Source: Pseudaquabacterium terrae
GTDB lineage: Bacteria > Pseudomonadota > Gammaproteobacteria > Burkholderiales > Burkholderiaceae_C
Assembly: GCF_013266755.1 (NCBI RefSeq)
Contig: NZ_JABRWJ010000004.1
Coordinates: forward strand, 310,001-374,000
Reading direction: 5' to 3'
DNA length: 64,000 nt
Part shown: in pieces, positions 1 through 8,870 of the stretch
Layout: every line of letters starts with the position of its first letter
Position numbering within the stretch: position 1 is the first letter of the stretch
The notes under the pieces: model-generated
Seen by the model: only the letters and a program-made list of their open reading frames with translations
What the model was told of the DNA's origin: nothing
Database searches by the model: none
Made by a program: the position numbers and the translations under genes

Positions 1-560
1 CTGGCCATCGTCAGCGCCAGCATCGCGAGGTTGAAGTTCTGGATCACCGCGCGCTGCTGCTCCTTCGGCAGGTTGCGCAGCGTGCACCACAGCGTCGGCA
101 GCGCGCCGGTGAAGCCGCCCAGCGGGCCCATCAGCCCCCCGGCGACGCCGGCCAGCCCGTCGGCGGCGCGCTGCACGAAGCGGTGGCGGAATTGAATGCG
201 CGGCAGGCGGCCGGCCAGCAGCATCGCCGGGCACCAGATGACCAGCAGCGCACCGACGAAGGCGCGAAACACCGCCGGCTCGAAGCGCGGCAGCAGCCAC
301 AGCCCGAGCGGGATGCCGAGCAGCCCACCGGCGATGAAGGGCGCGAGCAGGGGCAGATCGAACCCGCGCCGCACCGTCAGCGCCGCGAACACCTGACCGC
401 TCAGGCCGCCGAAGACCGCCAGCACCGCGGCCGTCTTCGGCGCCAACCCCCAGGCCCAGAACGACATCGCGACCATCGCGAAGCCGAAGCCCGACAGGCC
501 CTGCACGAAGCCCGCGACCGCGGCGCCGGCGACGATCAGCGCGAGCGTGCCGCCGTCCAT
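1..560 (-). CDS. TauE/SafE-family membrane permease, 3' part missing
   Basis: The reading frame starts at the ATG whose complement is at 558-560 and stays open to the left window edge, so about 186 residues are visible and the C-terminus is lost. The N-terminus MDGGTLALIVAGAAVAGFVQ leads into a glycine-rich first membrane helix with GLSGFGFAMVAMSFW, typical of TauE/SafE (DUF81) transporters that export sulfite, sulfoacetate or related anions. Further hydrophobic stretches (AVLAVFGGLSGQVFAAL, LLAPFIAGGLLGIPLG) and a second GG-rich repeat (AGVAGGLMGPLGGFTG) fit the two-repeat fold of the family. The substrate cannot be told from sequence. It lies 19 bases downstream of the small membrane gene at 580-957 and may be cotranscribed with it. 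Confidence 0.8.
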   Translation of the reverse strand, partial: MDGGTLALIVAGAAVAGFVQGLSGFGFAMVAMSFWAWGLAPKTAAVLAVFGGLSGQVFAALTVRRGFDLPLLAPFIAGGLLGIPLGLWLLPRFEPAVFRAFVGALLVIWCPAMLLAGRLPRIQFRHRFVQRAADGLAGVAGGLMGPLGGFTGALPTLWCTLRNLPKEQQRAVIQNFNLAMLALTMA

Positions 561-579
561 GGCAGGGCTGGGACAGCGC

Positions 580-957
580 TCAATGCGGCTTGCGGGGAGG
601 CTTGAAGGACTTGGGGCGGTAGACGTTGCCGTCCCATTCGCCGTCGACCTTGTCGGCGTCATTGCCGTTGCCCTTGCCTTTGCCGGTGCGCTTGCCTTCG
701 CGGGCGCGGCGGATCAGGTCCTCGGCGGTGCGCGCGGCGTCCTGGCGCGCCTTCGGCGAGCTGCGGCGGCCGAAGGCGCGCAGCGTGTGCCAGAGCGACA
801 AGCTGCGGTAGCGCAGCACCGCCCAGCAGCGCCGGCCGAAGGCATCGAGGCGGTCCTGCTGCCGCTCCGGCAGCGCCATGCGCACCAACATCACCAGGCA
901 GGCGATCAGCACCAGGGCGGCAAGCAGCAGTTCGAACACGATCGGGAAACCCGGCAA
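580..957 (-). CDS. Small hypothetical protein with one N-terminal membrane helix (125 aa)
   Basis: No family was recognised. Residues 6-28 form a single strongly hydrophobic segment (VFELLLAALVLIACLVMLVR), followed by a basic cytoplasmic-type tail rich in Arg/Lys and a Gly/Lys/Asn-rich low-complexity stretch around residues 90-105 before a PPRKPH end. The topology suggests a membrane-anchored protein with a positively charged tail. It is transcribed toward the TauE/SafE gene and is divergent from the RNA methyltransferase gene. Good codon periodicity and the membrane helix support a real gene. A longer overlapping frame at 659-1018 on the same strand looks like a shadow. Confidence 0.6.
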   Translation of the reverse strand: MPGFPIVFELLLAALVLIACLVMLVRMALPERQQDRLDAFGRRCWAVLRYRSLSLWHTLRAFGRRSSPKARQDAARTAEDLIRRAREGKRTGKGKGNGNDADKVDGEWDGNVYRPKSFKPPRKPH

Positions 958-1027
958 TGGAGCCGTCGATGGTAGCGGCTTGCCTACACTTGCGGCTTGG
1001 CGTTTCCCGCGTTTTCATCCTGCCCCC

Positions 1028-2089
1028 GTGCGTTTAGCCGACCTCCGAGACCACCTGCGCGCGCTGGGCGCGAAGCCCGCGCACGAGCGCCGCGTGCTGC
1101 GGCTGTGGGCCAATGCGCTGCCGCAGTCGAGCGGCCGGCGCCGGCCCGAGGACTTCCTGCCGCAGGCGCTGCGCGACGGACTGCCGGCGCTCGAGGCCGA
1201 GTGGGCCGGCCTGGCGCGCCTTCAGTCCGAGCATCCGGCCGACGACGGCTCGGCGCGGCTGCTGGTGACGCTGGCCGATGGCCAGACGGTGGAGAGCGTG
1301 CTGCTGCCGCGCGACGGGCTGTGCGTGTCGACCCAGCTCGGCTGCGCGGTCGGCTGCCTGTTCTGCATGACCGGCCGCAGCGGCCTGCTGCGCCAGCTCG
1401 GCAGCGCCGAGATCGTGGCCCAGGTCGTGCTGGCACGGCGCATGCGGCGGGTGCACAAGGTCGTCTTCATGGGCATGGGCGAGCCGGCGCACAACCTCGA
1501 CAACGTGCTCGAAGCGATCGAGCTGCTGGGCCAGGAAGGCGGCATCGGCCACAAGAACCTGGTGTTCTCCACCGTCGGCGATCCGCGTGTCTTCGAGCGC
1601 CTGCCGTTGGGTGTCGTCAAGCCGGCGCTGGCCCTGTCGCTGCACACGACGAAACCGGAACTGCGCGCAAAGCTGCTGCCGCGCGCGCCGAGCTTCGATC
1701 CGGCCGAACTGGTCGAGGCCGGTGAACGCTACGCTCGCGCCACCGGCTATCCGATCCAGTACCAGTGGACGCTGCTGGAGGGCATCAACGATGGCGACGA
1801 TGAGCTCGACGGCATCGTCCGGCTGCTCGCCGGTAAGTACGGCGTGCTGAACATGATTCCCTACAACCAGGTCGACGGCCTGGACTTCCGCCGGCCGTCG
1901 TGGGAACGCGCGGCCGACATCGCGCGCCGGCTGCACCGCCGCGGCGTGCTGACCAAGCTGCGCCACTCGGCCGGGCAGGAGGTCGACGGCGGCTGCGGCC
2001 AGCTGCGCGCCCGCGCGCTCGACGGCAGCGCCGCAGTGCGCCCGATCAGCGTGCATCGCAAAGATGTCGGCCCCGTGGCGGCTTCATGA
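1028..2089 (+). CDS. RlmN/Cfr-family radical SAM RNA methyltransferase (353 aa)
   Basis: This is a radical SAM enzyme expected to methylate an adenine in RNA, as RlmN does for A2503 of 23S rRNA and A37 of some tRNAs. The iron-sulfur cluster motif CX3CX2C is seen as CAVGCLFC near residue 108. The two catalytic cysteines of the family are in place: one in LCVSTQLGC and the methyl-carrying one in DGGCGQLR near the C-terminus. GMGEPAHNLDNV and LSLHTTKPELRAKLLP match the SAM-binding and substrate regions. I chose the GTG at 1028; the frame is open upstream to 878, but that would overlap the divergent gene starting at 957. Wording of the motifs (QLGCAVGCLFCMTGRSG) differs from textbook RlmN, so it may be a paralogue beside a standard rlmN elsewhere. 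Confidence 0.85.
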   Translation: MRLADLRDHLRALGAKPAHERRVLRLWANALPQSSGRRRPEDFLPQALRDGLPALEAEWAGLARLQSEHPADDGSARLLVTLADGQTVESVLLPRDGLCVSTQLGCAVGCLFCMTGRSGLLRQLGSAEIVAQVVLARRMRRVHKVVFMGMGEPAHNLDNVLEAIELLGQEGGIGHKNLVFSTVGDPRVFERLPLGVVKPALALSLHTTKPELRAKLLPRAPSFDPAELVEAGERYARATGYPIQYQWTLLEGINDGDDELDGIVRLLAGKYGVLNMIPYNQVDGLDFRRPSWERAADIARRLHRRGVLTKLRHSAGQEVDGGCGQLRARALDGSAAVRPISVHRKDVGPVAAS

Positions 2090-2131
2090 CACAACCGTGA
2101 CAATTCGAGCGTGACGGGGTTCACGCTCCGG

Positions 2132-2187
2132 CTGTCATATTCGGCAGCCTCAGCTGTCATGAAAGCTTCATCAGCGCTGCCTACAGT
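2132..2187 (+). promoter_or_regulatory. Pho box array and -10 of the pst operon
   Basis: CTGTCAT occurs at 2132-2138 and again at 2154-2160, exactly 22 bases apart, with weaker copies GGCAGCC at 2143 and GCTTCAT at 2165, so four heptamers sit at an 11-base period. The pair CTGTCAT-GAAA-GCTTCAT (2154-2171) has the classic PhoB half-site arrangement. A -10-like TACAGT lies at 2182-2187, ten bases beyond the box, which is the usual spacing when the Pho box replaces the -35. PhoB encoded at 6736-7434 is the expected activator under phosphate limitation. Confidence 0.85.
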
Positions 2188-2218
2188 GCGCCGGCAACGT
2201 CCTTCTCAGGAGCCCGCG

Positions 2219-3217
2219 ATGAAAACCCACTTCACTTCCGCCGTCGTCCTTGCCGCCATGGCCTGGGCGCTGCCGCACGCCGCCGCCAACGCACAAGTCG
2301 TCAAGATCGACGGCTCGTCGACCGTGTTCCCGATCACCGAAGGCATTGCCGAGGACTTCCAGAAGGCCAAGAAGAACGCCATCAAGGTCACCGTCGGCAT
2401 CTCCGGCACCGGTGGCGGCTTCAAGAAGTTCTGCCGCGGCGAGACCGACATCTCCAACGCCTCGCGCCCGATCCTGAAGAAGGAAATGGAAGACTGCAAG
2501 GCCGCCGGCATCGAGTATTTCGAGCTGCCGGTCGCGTTCGACGCACTGACCGTCGTGACGAACCCGAAGAACAGCTTCCTGAAGCAGATGACGGTCGAGG
2601 AGCTGAAGAAGGTCTGGGAACCGGCTGCGCAAGGCAAGGTGACGCGCTGGAACCAGGTCAACCCGGCCTGGCCGGATGCGCCGATCAAGCTCTTCGGCGC
2701 TGGCTCCGATTCGGGCACCTTCGACTACTTCACCGAGGCGATCAACGGCAAGTCCAAGGCCAGCCGCGGCGACTACACCGCCAGCGAAGACGACAACGTG
2801 CTGGTGCAGGGCGTCTCGCAGGACGTCAACGCCATCGGCTACTTCGGCTACGCGTATTACGCCGAGAACCAGGCCCGCCTGAAGGCCGTTGCGGTCGCCG
2901 ACAAGGGCGGCAAGCCGGCCGTGCTGCCGAGCGAGCAGACCGTGCTGAACGGCAGCTACCAGCCGCTGTCGCGCCCGATCTTCATCTACGTCGCCGTCAA
3001 GGCGATGGCCAAGCCGGAGGTCAAGGAGTTCGTCGAGTACTACATGAAGGAGACGCCGCGCATCGCCAAGGAAGTGAAGTACGTGCCGCTGCCGGCCAAG
3101 GCCTACTCGATCAACCTCGAGCACCTGGCCAAGGGCAAGAAGGGCACGGTCTTCGGCGGCGAAGCCGAAGTCGGCGTGACGATCGACGCGCTGCTGGCGC
3201 GCGAAGCGAAGCTCTGA
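2219..3217 (+). CDS. pstS: Phosphate ABC transporter, periplasmic phosphate-binding protein PstS
   Basis: PstS binds inorganic phosphate in the periplasm and delivers it to the PstCAB transporter. Translation from the ATG at 2219 (after TCAGGAG) gives 332 residues with a signal peptide ending near ANA-Q at residues 23-26. The mature start VVKIDGSSTVFPIT, the SGTGGGFKKFCRGETDISNASRP phosphate-site region (a stretch around residues 62-84) and GAGSDSGTFDYF are family hallmarks. Another in-frame start exists at 2111, but it would translate through the Pho box. It is the first gene of the pst-pho operon and should be the most strongly induced under phosphate starvation. Confidence 0.97.
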   Translation: MKTHFTSAVVLAAMAWALPHAAANAQVVKIDGSSTVFPITEGIAEDFQKAKKNAIKVTVGISGTGGGFKKFCRGETDISNASRPILKKEMEDCKAAGIEYFELPVAFDALTVVTNPKNSFLKQMTVEELKKVWEPAAQGKVTRWNQVNPAWPDAPIKLFGAGSDSGTFDYFTEAINGKSKASRGDYTASEDDNVLVQGVSQDVNAIGYFGYAYYAENQARLKAVAVADKGGKPAVLPSEQTVLNGSYQPLSRPIFIYVAVKAMAKPEVKEFVEYYMKETPRIAKEVKYVPLPAKAYSINLEHLAKGKKGTVFGGEAEVGVTIDALLAREAKL

Positions 3218-3262
3218 ACCCGCGCCCGCGGTAACAAGCTCGAAGCGGCGAAGGAATAGCGC

Positions 3263-4246
3263 ATGGCCCTGACCTCAACCAGCAGCGAGGCCGGCGCCAT
3301 GCCGTCGCGGGCCGGCGTCGCCGGCTCGACCGGTGCCGCCAAGCTTGCCGAGTACGCGCAAGCCAAGGCGCGCCGGCGTCGCCGCGAGAAGATGATCGAA
3401 GCGGTGCTGCTGCTGGCGGCCTGCGTCTCGGTGTTCACGACCGTCGGCATCGTCTACATCCTGGTCAAGGAGTCGCTGGTCTTCTTCGCCCAGGTGCCGC
3501 TGTGGACCTTCCTGACCGACCGGCAGTGGACGCCGCTGTTCTCCGACGCACACTTCGGCATCATGGTGCTGATGTCGGGCACGCTGACCAGCTCGGCCGT
3601 CGCGCTGTCGATCGCCATTCCGCTCGGCACCGCGATCGCGATCTACCTGTCCGAATTCGCCGGCCACAAGACCCGCGAAACCCTGAAGCCGCTGCTCGAG
3701 ATGCTGTCGGGCGTGCCGACGATCATCTACGGCTACTTCGCGCTGCTGTTCGTCACGCCGCTGATCCAGATCATCTATCCGGAGCTGCCGGGCTTCAACG
3801 TGCTGTCGGCCGGCATCGTGATGGGCATCATGATCATTCCGTACGTCTCGTCGCTGTCCGAGGACGCGATGCGGGCGGTACCCATGAGCCTGCGCGAAGG
3901 CTCGTACGCGATGGGCGCGACGCGCTATCAGACGGCCGTGAAGGTCGTCGTGCCGGCGGCGATGTCCGGCATCGCGTCGGCCTACATCCTCGGCATCTCG
4001 CGCGCGGTCGGCGAGACGATGATCCTGGCGGTCGCCGCGGGCATGCAGCCGAACCTGACCTTCAACCCGCTCGAGCCGGCGGCGACGATCACCTCCTACA
4101 TCGTGCAGGTGGCGCTCGGTGACCTGCCGCACGGCAGCATCGGCTACCAGACGATCTTTGCCGCGGGCCTGTCGCTGATGCTGCTGACGCTGTGCTTCAA
4201 CCTCGGCGGCCACTGGTTGCGGCGCCGCTTCCGCGAGGCCTATTGA
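3263..4246 (+). CDS. pstC: Phosphate ABC transporter permease PstC
   Basis: PstC is one of the two inner-membrane subunits of the high-affinity phosphate importer. The 327-residue protein has a polar N-terminal extension of about 45 residues rich in Arg/Lys, a first membrane helix (VLLLAACVSVFTTVGIVYIL) and five more helices. The EAA-type loop that contacts PstB is visible as SLREGSYAMGATRYQ followed by PAAMSGIASAYILGISRAVGE. It follows pstS by 45 bases and pstA starts 13 bases after it. The length and motif order are normal for the family. Confidence 0.96.
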   Translation: MALTSTSSEAGAMPSRAGVAGSTGAAKLAEYAQAKARRRRREKMIEAVLLLAACVSVFTTVGIVYILVKESLVFFAQVPLWTFLTDRQWTPLFSDAHFGIMVLMSGTLTSSAVALSIAIPLGTAIAIYLSEFAGHKTRETLKPLLEMLSGVPTIIYGYFALLFVTPLIQIIYPELPGFNVLSAGIVMGIMIIPYVSSLSEDAMRAVPMSLREGSYAMGATRYQTAVKVVVPAAMSGIASAYILGISRAVGETMILAVAAGMQPNLTFNPLEPAATITSYIVQVALGDLPHGSIGYQTIFAAGLSLMLLTLCFNLGGHWLRRRFREAY

Positions 4247-4259
4247 GGAGCGGACCATC

Positions 4260-5204
4260 ATGGCCAATGACACTTCATTGAAGCGTGACCGGTCGGCGCA
4301 GGAGCTGCGCGCGATCATCCGCCGCCACAAGCGCTGGGACATCCTGTTCGGCCTGCTCGGGCTGCTGGCGCTGTCGATCGGCATCCTGACCCTGGCGGCG
4401 CTGTTCGTCGACATGGCGGTGGCCGGCATCCCGCGGCTGTCGGCCGAGTTCTTCACCGAGTTCCCGTCGCGCCGCGCCTCGCAGGCCGGCATCCTGTCGG
4501 CCTGGGTCGGCTCGGCGCTGGTGATGGCGGTGACGGCGCTGGTGGCGGTGCCGCTGGGCATCGCCGGCGCCGTCTACCTCGAGGAATACGCGCGCAAGAA
4601 CTGGTTCACCGATGTCATCGAGATCAACATCACGAACCTCGCGGGCGTGCCCTCGATCATCTACGGCCTGCTCGCGCTCGGCCTGTTCGTCTACACCTTC
4701 GGCCTCGGCCAGAGCATCCTGACCGCCGGCCTGACGCTGGCGCTGCTGATCCTGCCGATCGTCATCACGACCACGCGCGAAGCGCTGCGCTCGATTCCGC
4801 AGCACGTGCGCGAAGCGGCCTATGCCTGCGGCGCATCGCAGTGGCAGGTCGTCAGCCACCACCTGGTGCCCTACGGCACGCCCGGCATCCTGACCGGCGT
4901 GATCATCGGCCTGTCGCGCGCCATCGGCGAGACGGCGCCGATCATCACGATCGGCGCGCTGACCTTCATCGCCTTCCTGCCGCCGGTGCCGTTCCAGGGC
5001 GAGCCGCCGGCGGGCATGTTCGACTGGCTGTTCTCGCCGTTCACCGTGATGCCGATCCAGATCTTCAACTGGACCTCGCGGCCCGACCCGGCCTTCCACC
5101 AGAACGCCGCCGCGGCGAGCTTCGTACTCGTCTTCATGACGCTGGGCATGAACGCCCTCGCGATCTGGCTCAGGTATCGCCTGCGCAAAAACATCAAGTG
5201 GTGA
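4260..5204 (+). CDS. pstA: Phosphate ABC transporter permease PstA
   Basis: PstA is the second membrane subunit of the phosphate importer (314 aa). It has a charged N-terminus, six predicted helices, the [19 protein letters not shown] segment typical of PstA, and the coupling loop [17 protein letters not shown] followed by [20 protein letters not shown] sequence. The start ATG at 4260 lies just after GAGGAGCGGACC, a good ribosome-binding region. Only four bases separate its stop from the pstB start, so translation is probably coupled. Confidence 0.96.
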   Translation: MANDTSLKRDRSAQELRAIIRRHKRWDILFGLLGLLALSIGILTLAALFVDMAVAGIPRLSAEFFTEFPSRRASQAGILSAWVGSALVMAVTALVAVPLGIAGAVYLEEYARKNWFTDVIEINITNLAGVPSIIYGLLALGLFVYTFGLGQSILTAGLTLALLILPIVITTTREALRSIPQHVREAAYACGASQWQVVSHHLVPYGTPGILTGVIIGLSRAIGETAPIITIGALTFIAFLPPVPFQGEPPAGMFDWLFSPFTVMPIQIFNWTSRPDPAFHQNAAAASFVLVFMTLGMNALAIWLRYRLRKNIKW

Positions 5205-5208
5205 CCCC

Positions 5209-6003
5209 ATGCCCTCGACGATCACCTTGCCGACCAAGCCGCCCGCGCTGAAGGCGGAATCCAAGCAGCTGGACTTCTACTACGGGGAGTTCAAGGCGCT
5301 GAAGGGCATCTCGATGCCGGTCTTCGAGAACAAGGTCACCGCGCTGATCGGCCCCTCGGGCTGCGGCAAGTCGACCTACCTGCGCTGCTTCAACCGCATG
5401 CACGACCTGTACCCGGGTCACCGCTACGACGGGCAGATCTACCTGCATCCGGACGAGGTCGACGTGCTCGACCGGCACGTCGATCCGATCGAAGTGCGCA
5501 TGCGGATTTCAATGGTTTTTCAGAAGCCGAATCCGTTCCCCAAGTCGATCTACGAGAACGTCGCCTACGGGCTGCGCGTGCGCGGCGAGAAGTCACGCAG
5601 CTACATCGACGACAAGGTCGAGGCGGCCCTGAAGGGCGCCGCGCTGTGGAACGAGGCCAAGGACCGGCTCGACGACCTGGCGGTCGCGATGTCCGGCGGC
5701 CAGCAGCAGCGGCTGTGCATTGCGCGCGCGCTGGCCACCGATCCCGAGATCATCCTGTTCGACGAGCCGACCTCGGCGCTCGACCCGATCGCCACCGGCT
5801 CGATCGAAGAGCTGATCGGCGAGATCAAGCAGAAGGTGACTGTGCTGATCGTCACCCACAACATGCAGCAGGCCGCGCGCGTGTCGGACTACACCGCCTA
5901 CATGTACCTGGGCGAGCTGATCGAGTTCGGCGAGACGCGCGAGATCTTCATGAAGCCCAAGCGCAAAGAGACCGAGGACTACATCACCGGTCGTTTCGGC
6001 TGA
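5209..6003 (+). CDS. pstB: Phosphate ABC transporter ATP-binding protein PstB
   Basis: PstB is the ATPase that powers phosphate import through PstCA. The 264-residue protein has Walker [10 protein letters not shown] at residues 48-56, the PstB-typical [18 protein letters not shown]-loop region, the signature [16 protein letters not shown], Walker [14 protein letters not shown] and the switch histidine in [21 protein letters not shown]. The C-terminal ending [10 protein letters not shown] is also characteristic. It is followed after 22 bases by phoU. Confidence 0.97.
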   Translation: MPSTITLPTKPPALKAESKQLDFYYGEFKALKGISMPVFENKVTALIGPSGCGKSTYLRCFNRMHDLYPGHRYDGQIYLHPDEVDVLDRHVDPIEVRMRISMVFQKPNPFPKSIYENVAYGLRVRGEKSRSYIDDKVEAALKGAALWNEAKDRLDDLAVAMSGGQQQRLCIARALATDPEIILFDEPTSALDPIATGSIEELIGEIKQKVTVLIVTHNMQQAARVSDYTAYMYLGELIEFGETREIFMKPKRKETEDYITGRFG

Positions 6004-6025
6004 CCCGGGACGAGCAAGGACCGCC

Positions 6026-6733
6026 ATGACCGACAAGCATCTCTCGACCCAATTCGACGCCGAGCTCAGCGCCATCTCGACCCGCGTGCTCGAGATGGGC
6101 GGCCTGGTCGAATCGCAGGTGGCGCAGGCCATCTATGCGCTGACGAACTTCAGCGGCGAGACCTCCAGCCAGGTGCTGGAGCGCGAGGCGCGCGTCAACC
6201 AGATGGAGGTCGACATCGATCGCGACCTGTCGTCGATCATCGCGCGGCGCCAGCCGACCGCGCGTGACCTGCGCCTGCTGATCGCGGTCTCCAAGACCAT
6301 CGGCAATCTCGAGCGCGTCGGCGACGAAGCGGCGCGCATCGCCCGCACCGTGCAGCGCCTGATGAACACCGGCGTCTCCAGCCGCATGCGGCTGCCGGTC
6401 GGCGACGTGTCCTTCGAAGCCAACCTGGCGACGACCTCGCTGCGGCGCGCGCTCGATGCCTTCGCGCGGCTGGATGCCGCCGCCGCGCTGGCGGTGATCA
6501 AGAGCGACAACGAGATCGACCAGGAGTTCGACGGCCTGCTGCGCAAGCTGGTGACCTACATGATGGAAGACCCGCGCACGATCTCGGCGAGCATCGACCT
6601 GGTGTTCGTCGCCAAGGCGATCGAGCGCGTCGGCGACCATGCCAAGAACCTCGCCGAGCAGGTCATCTACATCGTCAAGGGCGCCGACGTGCGGCACACC
6701 CCGCTCGAAGGCGTCGAATCGGTGGTGCGCTGA
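6026..6733 (+). CDS. phoU: Phosphate signalling protein PhoU
   Basis: PhoU links Pst transporter activity to the PhoR kinase and keeps the Pho regulon off when phosphate is plentiful. The 235-residue all-helical protein shows the two PhoU repeats, with metal-binding style motifs in ISTRVLEMGGLVESQVA and IERVGDHAKNLAEQVIY, the second matching the ERxGDHAxNxAE core. Its stop is two bases before the phoB start, so phoU and phoBR are in one transcription unit, unlike in E. coli where phoBR is separate. Confidence 0.96.
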   Translation: MTDKHLSTQFDAELSAISTRVLEMGGLVESQVAQAIYALTNFSGETSSQVLEREARVNQMEVDIDRDLSSIIARRQPTARDLRLLIAVSKTIGNLERVGDEAARIARTVQRLMNTGVSSRMRLPVGDVSFEANLATTSLRRALDAFARLDAAAALAVIKSDNEIDQEFDGLLRKLVTYMMEDPRTISASIDLVFVAKAIERVGDHAKNLAEQVIYIVKGADVRHTPLEGVESVVR

Positions 6734-6735
6734 AC

Positions 6736-7434
6736 ATGGGCCGCGTGCTGATCGTCGAAGACGAGCCGGCGATCGCCGAGCTGATCGCGCTGCACCTGCG
6801 GCACGAAGGCCACGAGGTGCGGCTGGCTGCCGACGCCAACGATGCGGTGGAGCGCGTGCGCGAAACGCTGCCCGACCTGGTGATCCTCGACTGGATGCTG
6901 CCGGGCGAATCGGGCGTCGCGCTGGCGCGGCGCTGGCGGGCCGACCTGCGCACGAAAGAGCTGCCGATCATCATGCTGACCGCGCGCTCCGAGGAGCGCG
7001 ACCTGGTGCAAGGCCTCGATGCCGGCGCCGACGACTACCTGACCAAGCCGTTCAAGCCGAGCGAGCTGATGGCCCGCATCCGCGCGGTGCTGCGGCGCAA
7101 GCTGCCCGAGGCGCTCGACGCCGCGGTGTCGGTCGGCGCGCTGTCGCTCGATCCGGCGACGCGGCGCGTGCACTTCGGCCGCGACGAAGTGACGCTCGGC
7201 CCCACCGAATTCCGCCTGCTGCGTTTCCTGATGACCTACCCGGAGCGCGTGCACAGCCGCTCGCAACTGCTCGACCGCGTCTGGGGCGACCATGTCTTCA
7301 TCGAGGAGCGCACGGTCGACGTGCACATCAAGCGGCTGCGCGGCGCACTGGCGCCGGTCGGCTGCTCCGAGCTGATCGAGACCGTGCGTGGCGCCGGCTA
7401 CCGGCTGAGCCGCACGCAGGCTTCCGCAGTCTGA
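6736..7434 (+). CDS. phoB: Phosphate regulon response regulator PhoB
   Basis: PhoB activates Pho-box promoters when phosphorylated by PhoR. The 232-residue protein has a receiver domain (phosphoacceptor Asp52 in VILDWMLPG, Lys104 in YLTKPF) and a C-terminal winged-helix OmpR/PhoB-type domain (LGPTEFRLLRFLMTYPERVH, then RTVDVHIKRLR). It sits directly after phoU and ahead of phoR. The Pho box array at 2132-2171 is its probable operator, giving positive autoregulation of the whole operon. Confidence 0.97.
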   Translation: MGRVLIVEDEPAIAELIALHLRHEGHEVRLAADANDAVERVRETLPDLVILDWMLPGESGVALARRWRADLRTKELPIIMLTARSEERDLVQGLDAGADDYLTKPFKPSELMARIRAVLRRKLPEALDAAVSVGALSLDPATRRVHFGRDEVTLGPTEFRLLRFLMTYPERVHSRSQLLDRVWGDHVFIEERTVDVHIKRLRGALAPVGCSELIETVRGAGYRLSRTQASAV

Positions 7435-7445
7435 CCGCGGTGCCG

Positions 7446-8792
7446 ATGGATCGACTCCCGCTGCGCACGCTCGGCGCCTGCGCCGCGCTGCTGGTCGGGC
7501 TGGTCGTCGGCCCGACGTTCGCCAGCGGCCCCGCCGCCTGGCTGCTCACCTTGAGCGTTACGGCGGCACTGGCGCTGCTGAGCTGGCTGCTGCTGGACTG
7601 GTGGTCGCTGCGCAAGCTCGCGCGCTGGGTTGCCGCCGGTGACGGCCGCGACGCGCCGCGCGGCGCGGGTCCGGTCGGCGAGCTCGGTTACCGCATCGAG
7701 CGGGCGATGCGTGCGCTCGGCGCCATCACGCAAGCCGAGCAGCGGCGGCTGGCACAGTTCCTCCAAGCGATCGAGGCCTCGCCCAATGGCGTGCTGCTGC
7801 TCGACGCGCAGGACCACATCCAGTGGCTGAACCATGTCGCCGCGCAGCACTTCGGCCTCGATGGCCTGCGCGATCGGGAACAGCGCATCACGAACCTGGT
7901 GCGCGCGCCCGCCTTCGTCGAGCACCTGCAGTCCGGCGACATCGACGAGCCCGTCAGCTTCCCCAGTCCGCACGGCGAAGCGCTGCTGCAGGTGCTGGTG
8001 CGCCGCTACGGCGAGGATTCGAAGCTGGTGCTGTCGCAGGACATCACCGAGCGCGAGCGCAGCGACACGATGCGGCGCGATTTCGTCGCCAACGTCTCGC
8101 ACGAGATCCGCAGCCCGCTGACGGTGCTGTCCGGCTTCGTCGAGACGCTGTCGACGCTGCCGCTGACCGAAGTCGAGCGCGAGCGCGTGCTGACGCTGAT
8201 GCGCCAGCAGACCCAGCGCATGCAGAACCTGGTGACCGACCTGCTCGCGCTGGCGCGCATCGAGGGCGCGCCGCGGCCGCCGGCCGATGCCTGGGTCGAC
8301 GTCGCGGCACTGCTGCAGCACGTCGAGAACGACGCCCGGGCGAGCGACCACGGCCAGCACCAGCTGAGCGTCGATGCCGACGGCGGCGGGGCGGCCGTCA
8401 ACGGCGACGAGTCCGAGCTCTTCAGTGCGGTGTGGAACCTGTGCAGCAATGCGCTGCGCTACACGCCGGCCGGTGGCAGCGTGCGCGTGGCCTACGTGCG
8501 GCGCGCCGACGGCGGCGCCGAATTCAGCGTGTCCGATTCGGGCGTCGGCATCGCCAAGGAACACATCCCGCGGCTGACCGAGCGCTTCTACCGCGTCGAT
8601 TCGAGCCGCTCGCGCGAGACCGGCGGCACGGGCCTCGGCCTGGCGATCGTCAAGCACGTGGTGCAGCGCCATGGCGGCACGCTGCAGGTCGACAGCCAGC
8701 CGGGCAAGGGCTCGACCTTCCGCATCGTGCTGCCGGCGCACCGCGTGCGCGATGCGCAGCCGCTGCCGGCCCCCGCAACCGTGGTGTCGTAG
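7446..8792 (+). CDS. phoR: Phosphate regulon sensor histidine kinase PhoR
   Basis: PhoR phosphorylates PhoB under phosphate limitation. The 448-residue protein has two adjacent membrane helices (about residues 9-50) with almost no periplasmic loop, a charged linker, a PAS-like domain (about 100-195), HisKA with His219 in NVSHEIRSPLTVL, and a HATPase with N box NLCSNALRYTPAGG, G1 DSGVGIAKEHIPRLTERFYR and G2 GGTGLGLAIVKHV. This layout is the standard PhoR form, which senses through PstCAB/PhoU rather than a ligand. The ATG at 7446 was chosen; a GTG two codons upstream is also possible. Confidence 0.95.
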   Translation: MDRLPLRTLGACAALLVGLVVGPTFASGPAAWLLTLSVTAALALLSWLLLDWWSLRKLARWVAAGDGRDAPRGAGPVGELGYRIERAMRALGAITQAEQRRLAQFLQAIEASPNGVLLLDAQDHIQWLNHVAAQHFGLDGLRDREQRITNLVRAPAFVEHLQSGDIDEPVSFPSPHGEALLQVLVRRYGEDSKLVLSQDITERERSDTMRRDFVANVSHEIRSPLTVLSGFVETLSTLPLTEVERERVLTLMRQQTQRMQNLVTDLLALARIEGAPRPPADAWVDVAALLQHVENDARASDHGQHQLSVDADGGGAAVNGDESELFSAVWNLCSNALRYTPAGGSVRVAYVRRADGGAEFSVSDSGVGIAKEHIPRLTERFYRVDSSRSRETGGTGLGLAIVKHVVQRHGGTLQVDSQPGKGSTFRIVLPAHRVRDAQPLPAPATVVS

Positions 8793-8870
8793 TCCTACGC
8801 ATTTCATCGGCCGTGTTCGCGCCCTACCGTATGCGCACCGCATGGCGGGCCAGAGGCAGGAGACACAACG

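Noticed and set aside
878-1027. N-terminal extension of the RNA methyltransferase frame
   Set aside because: It would overlap the divergent small gene and has no family similarity; the GTG at 1028 starts a normal-looking N-terminus.
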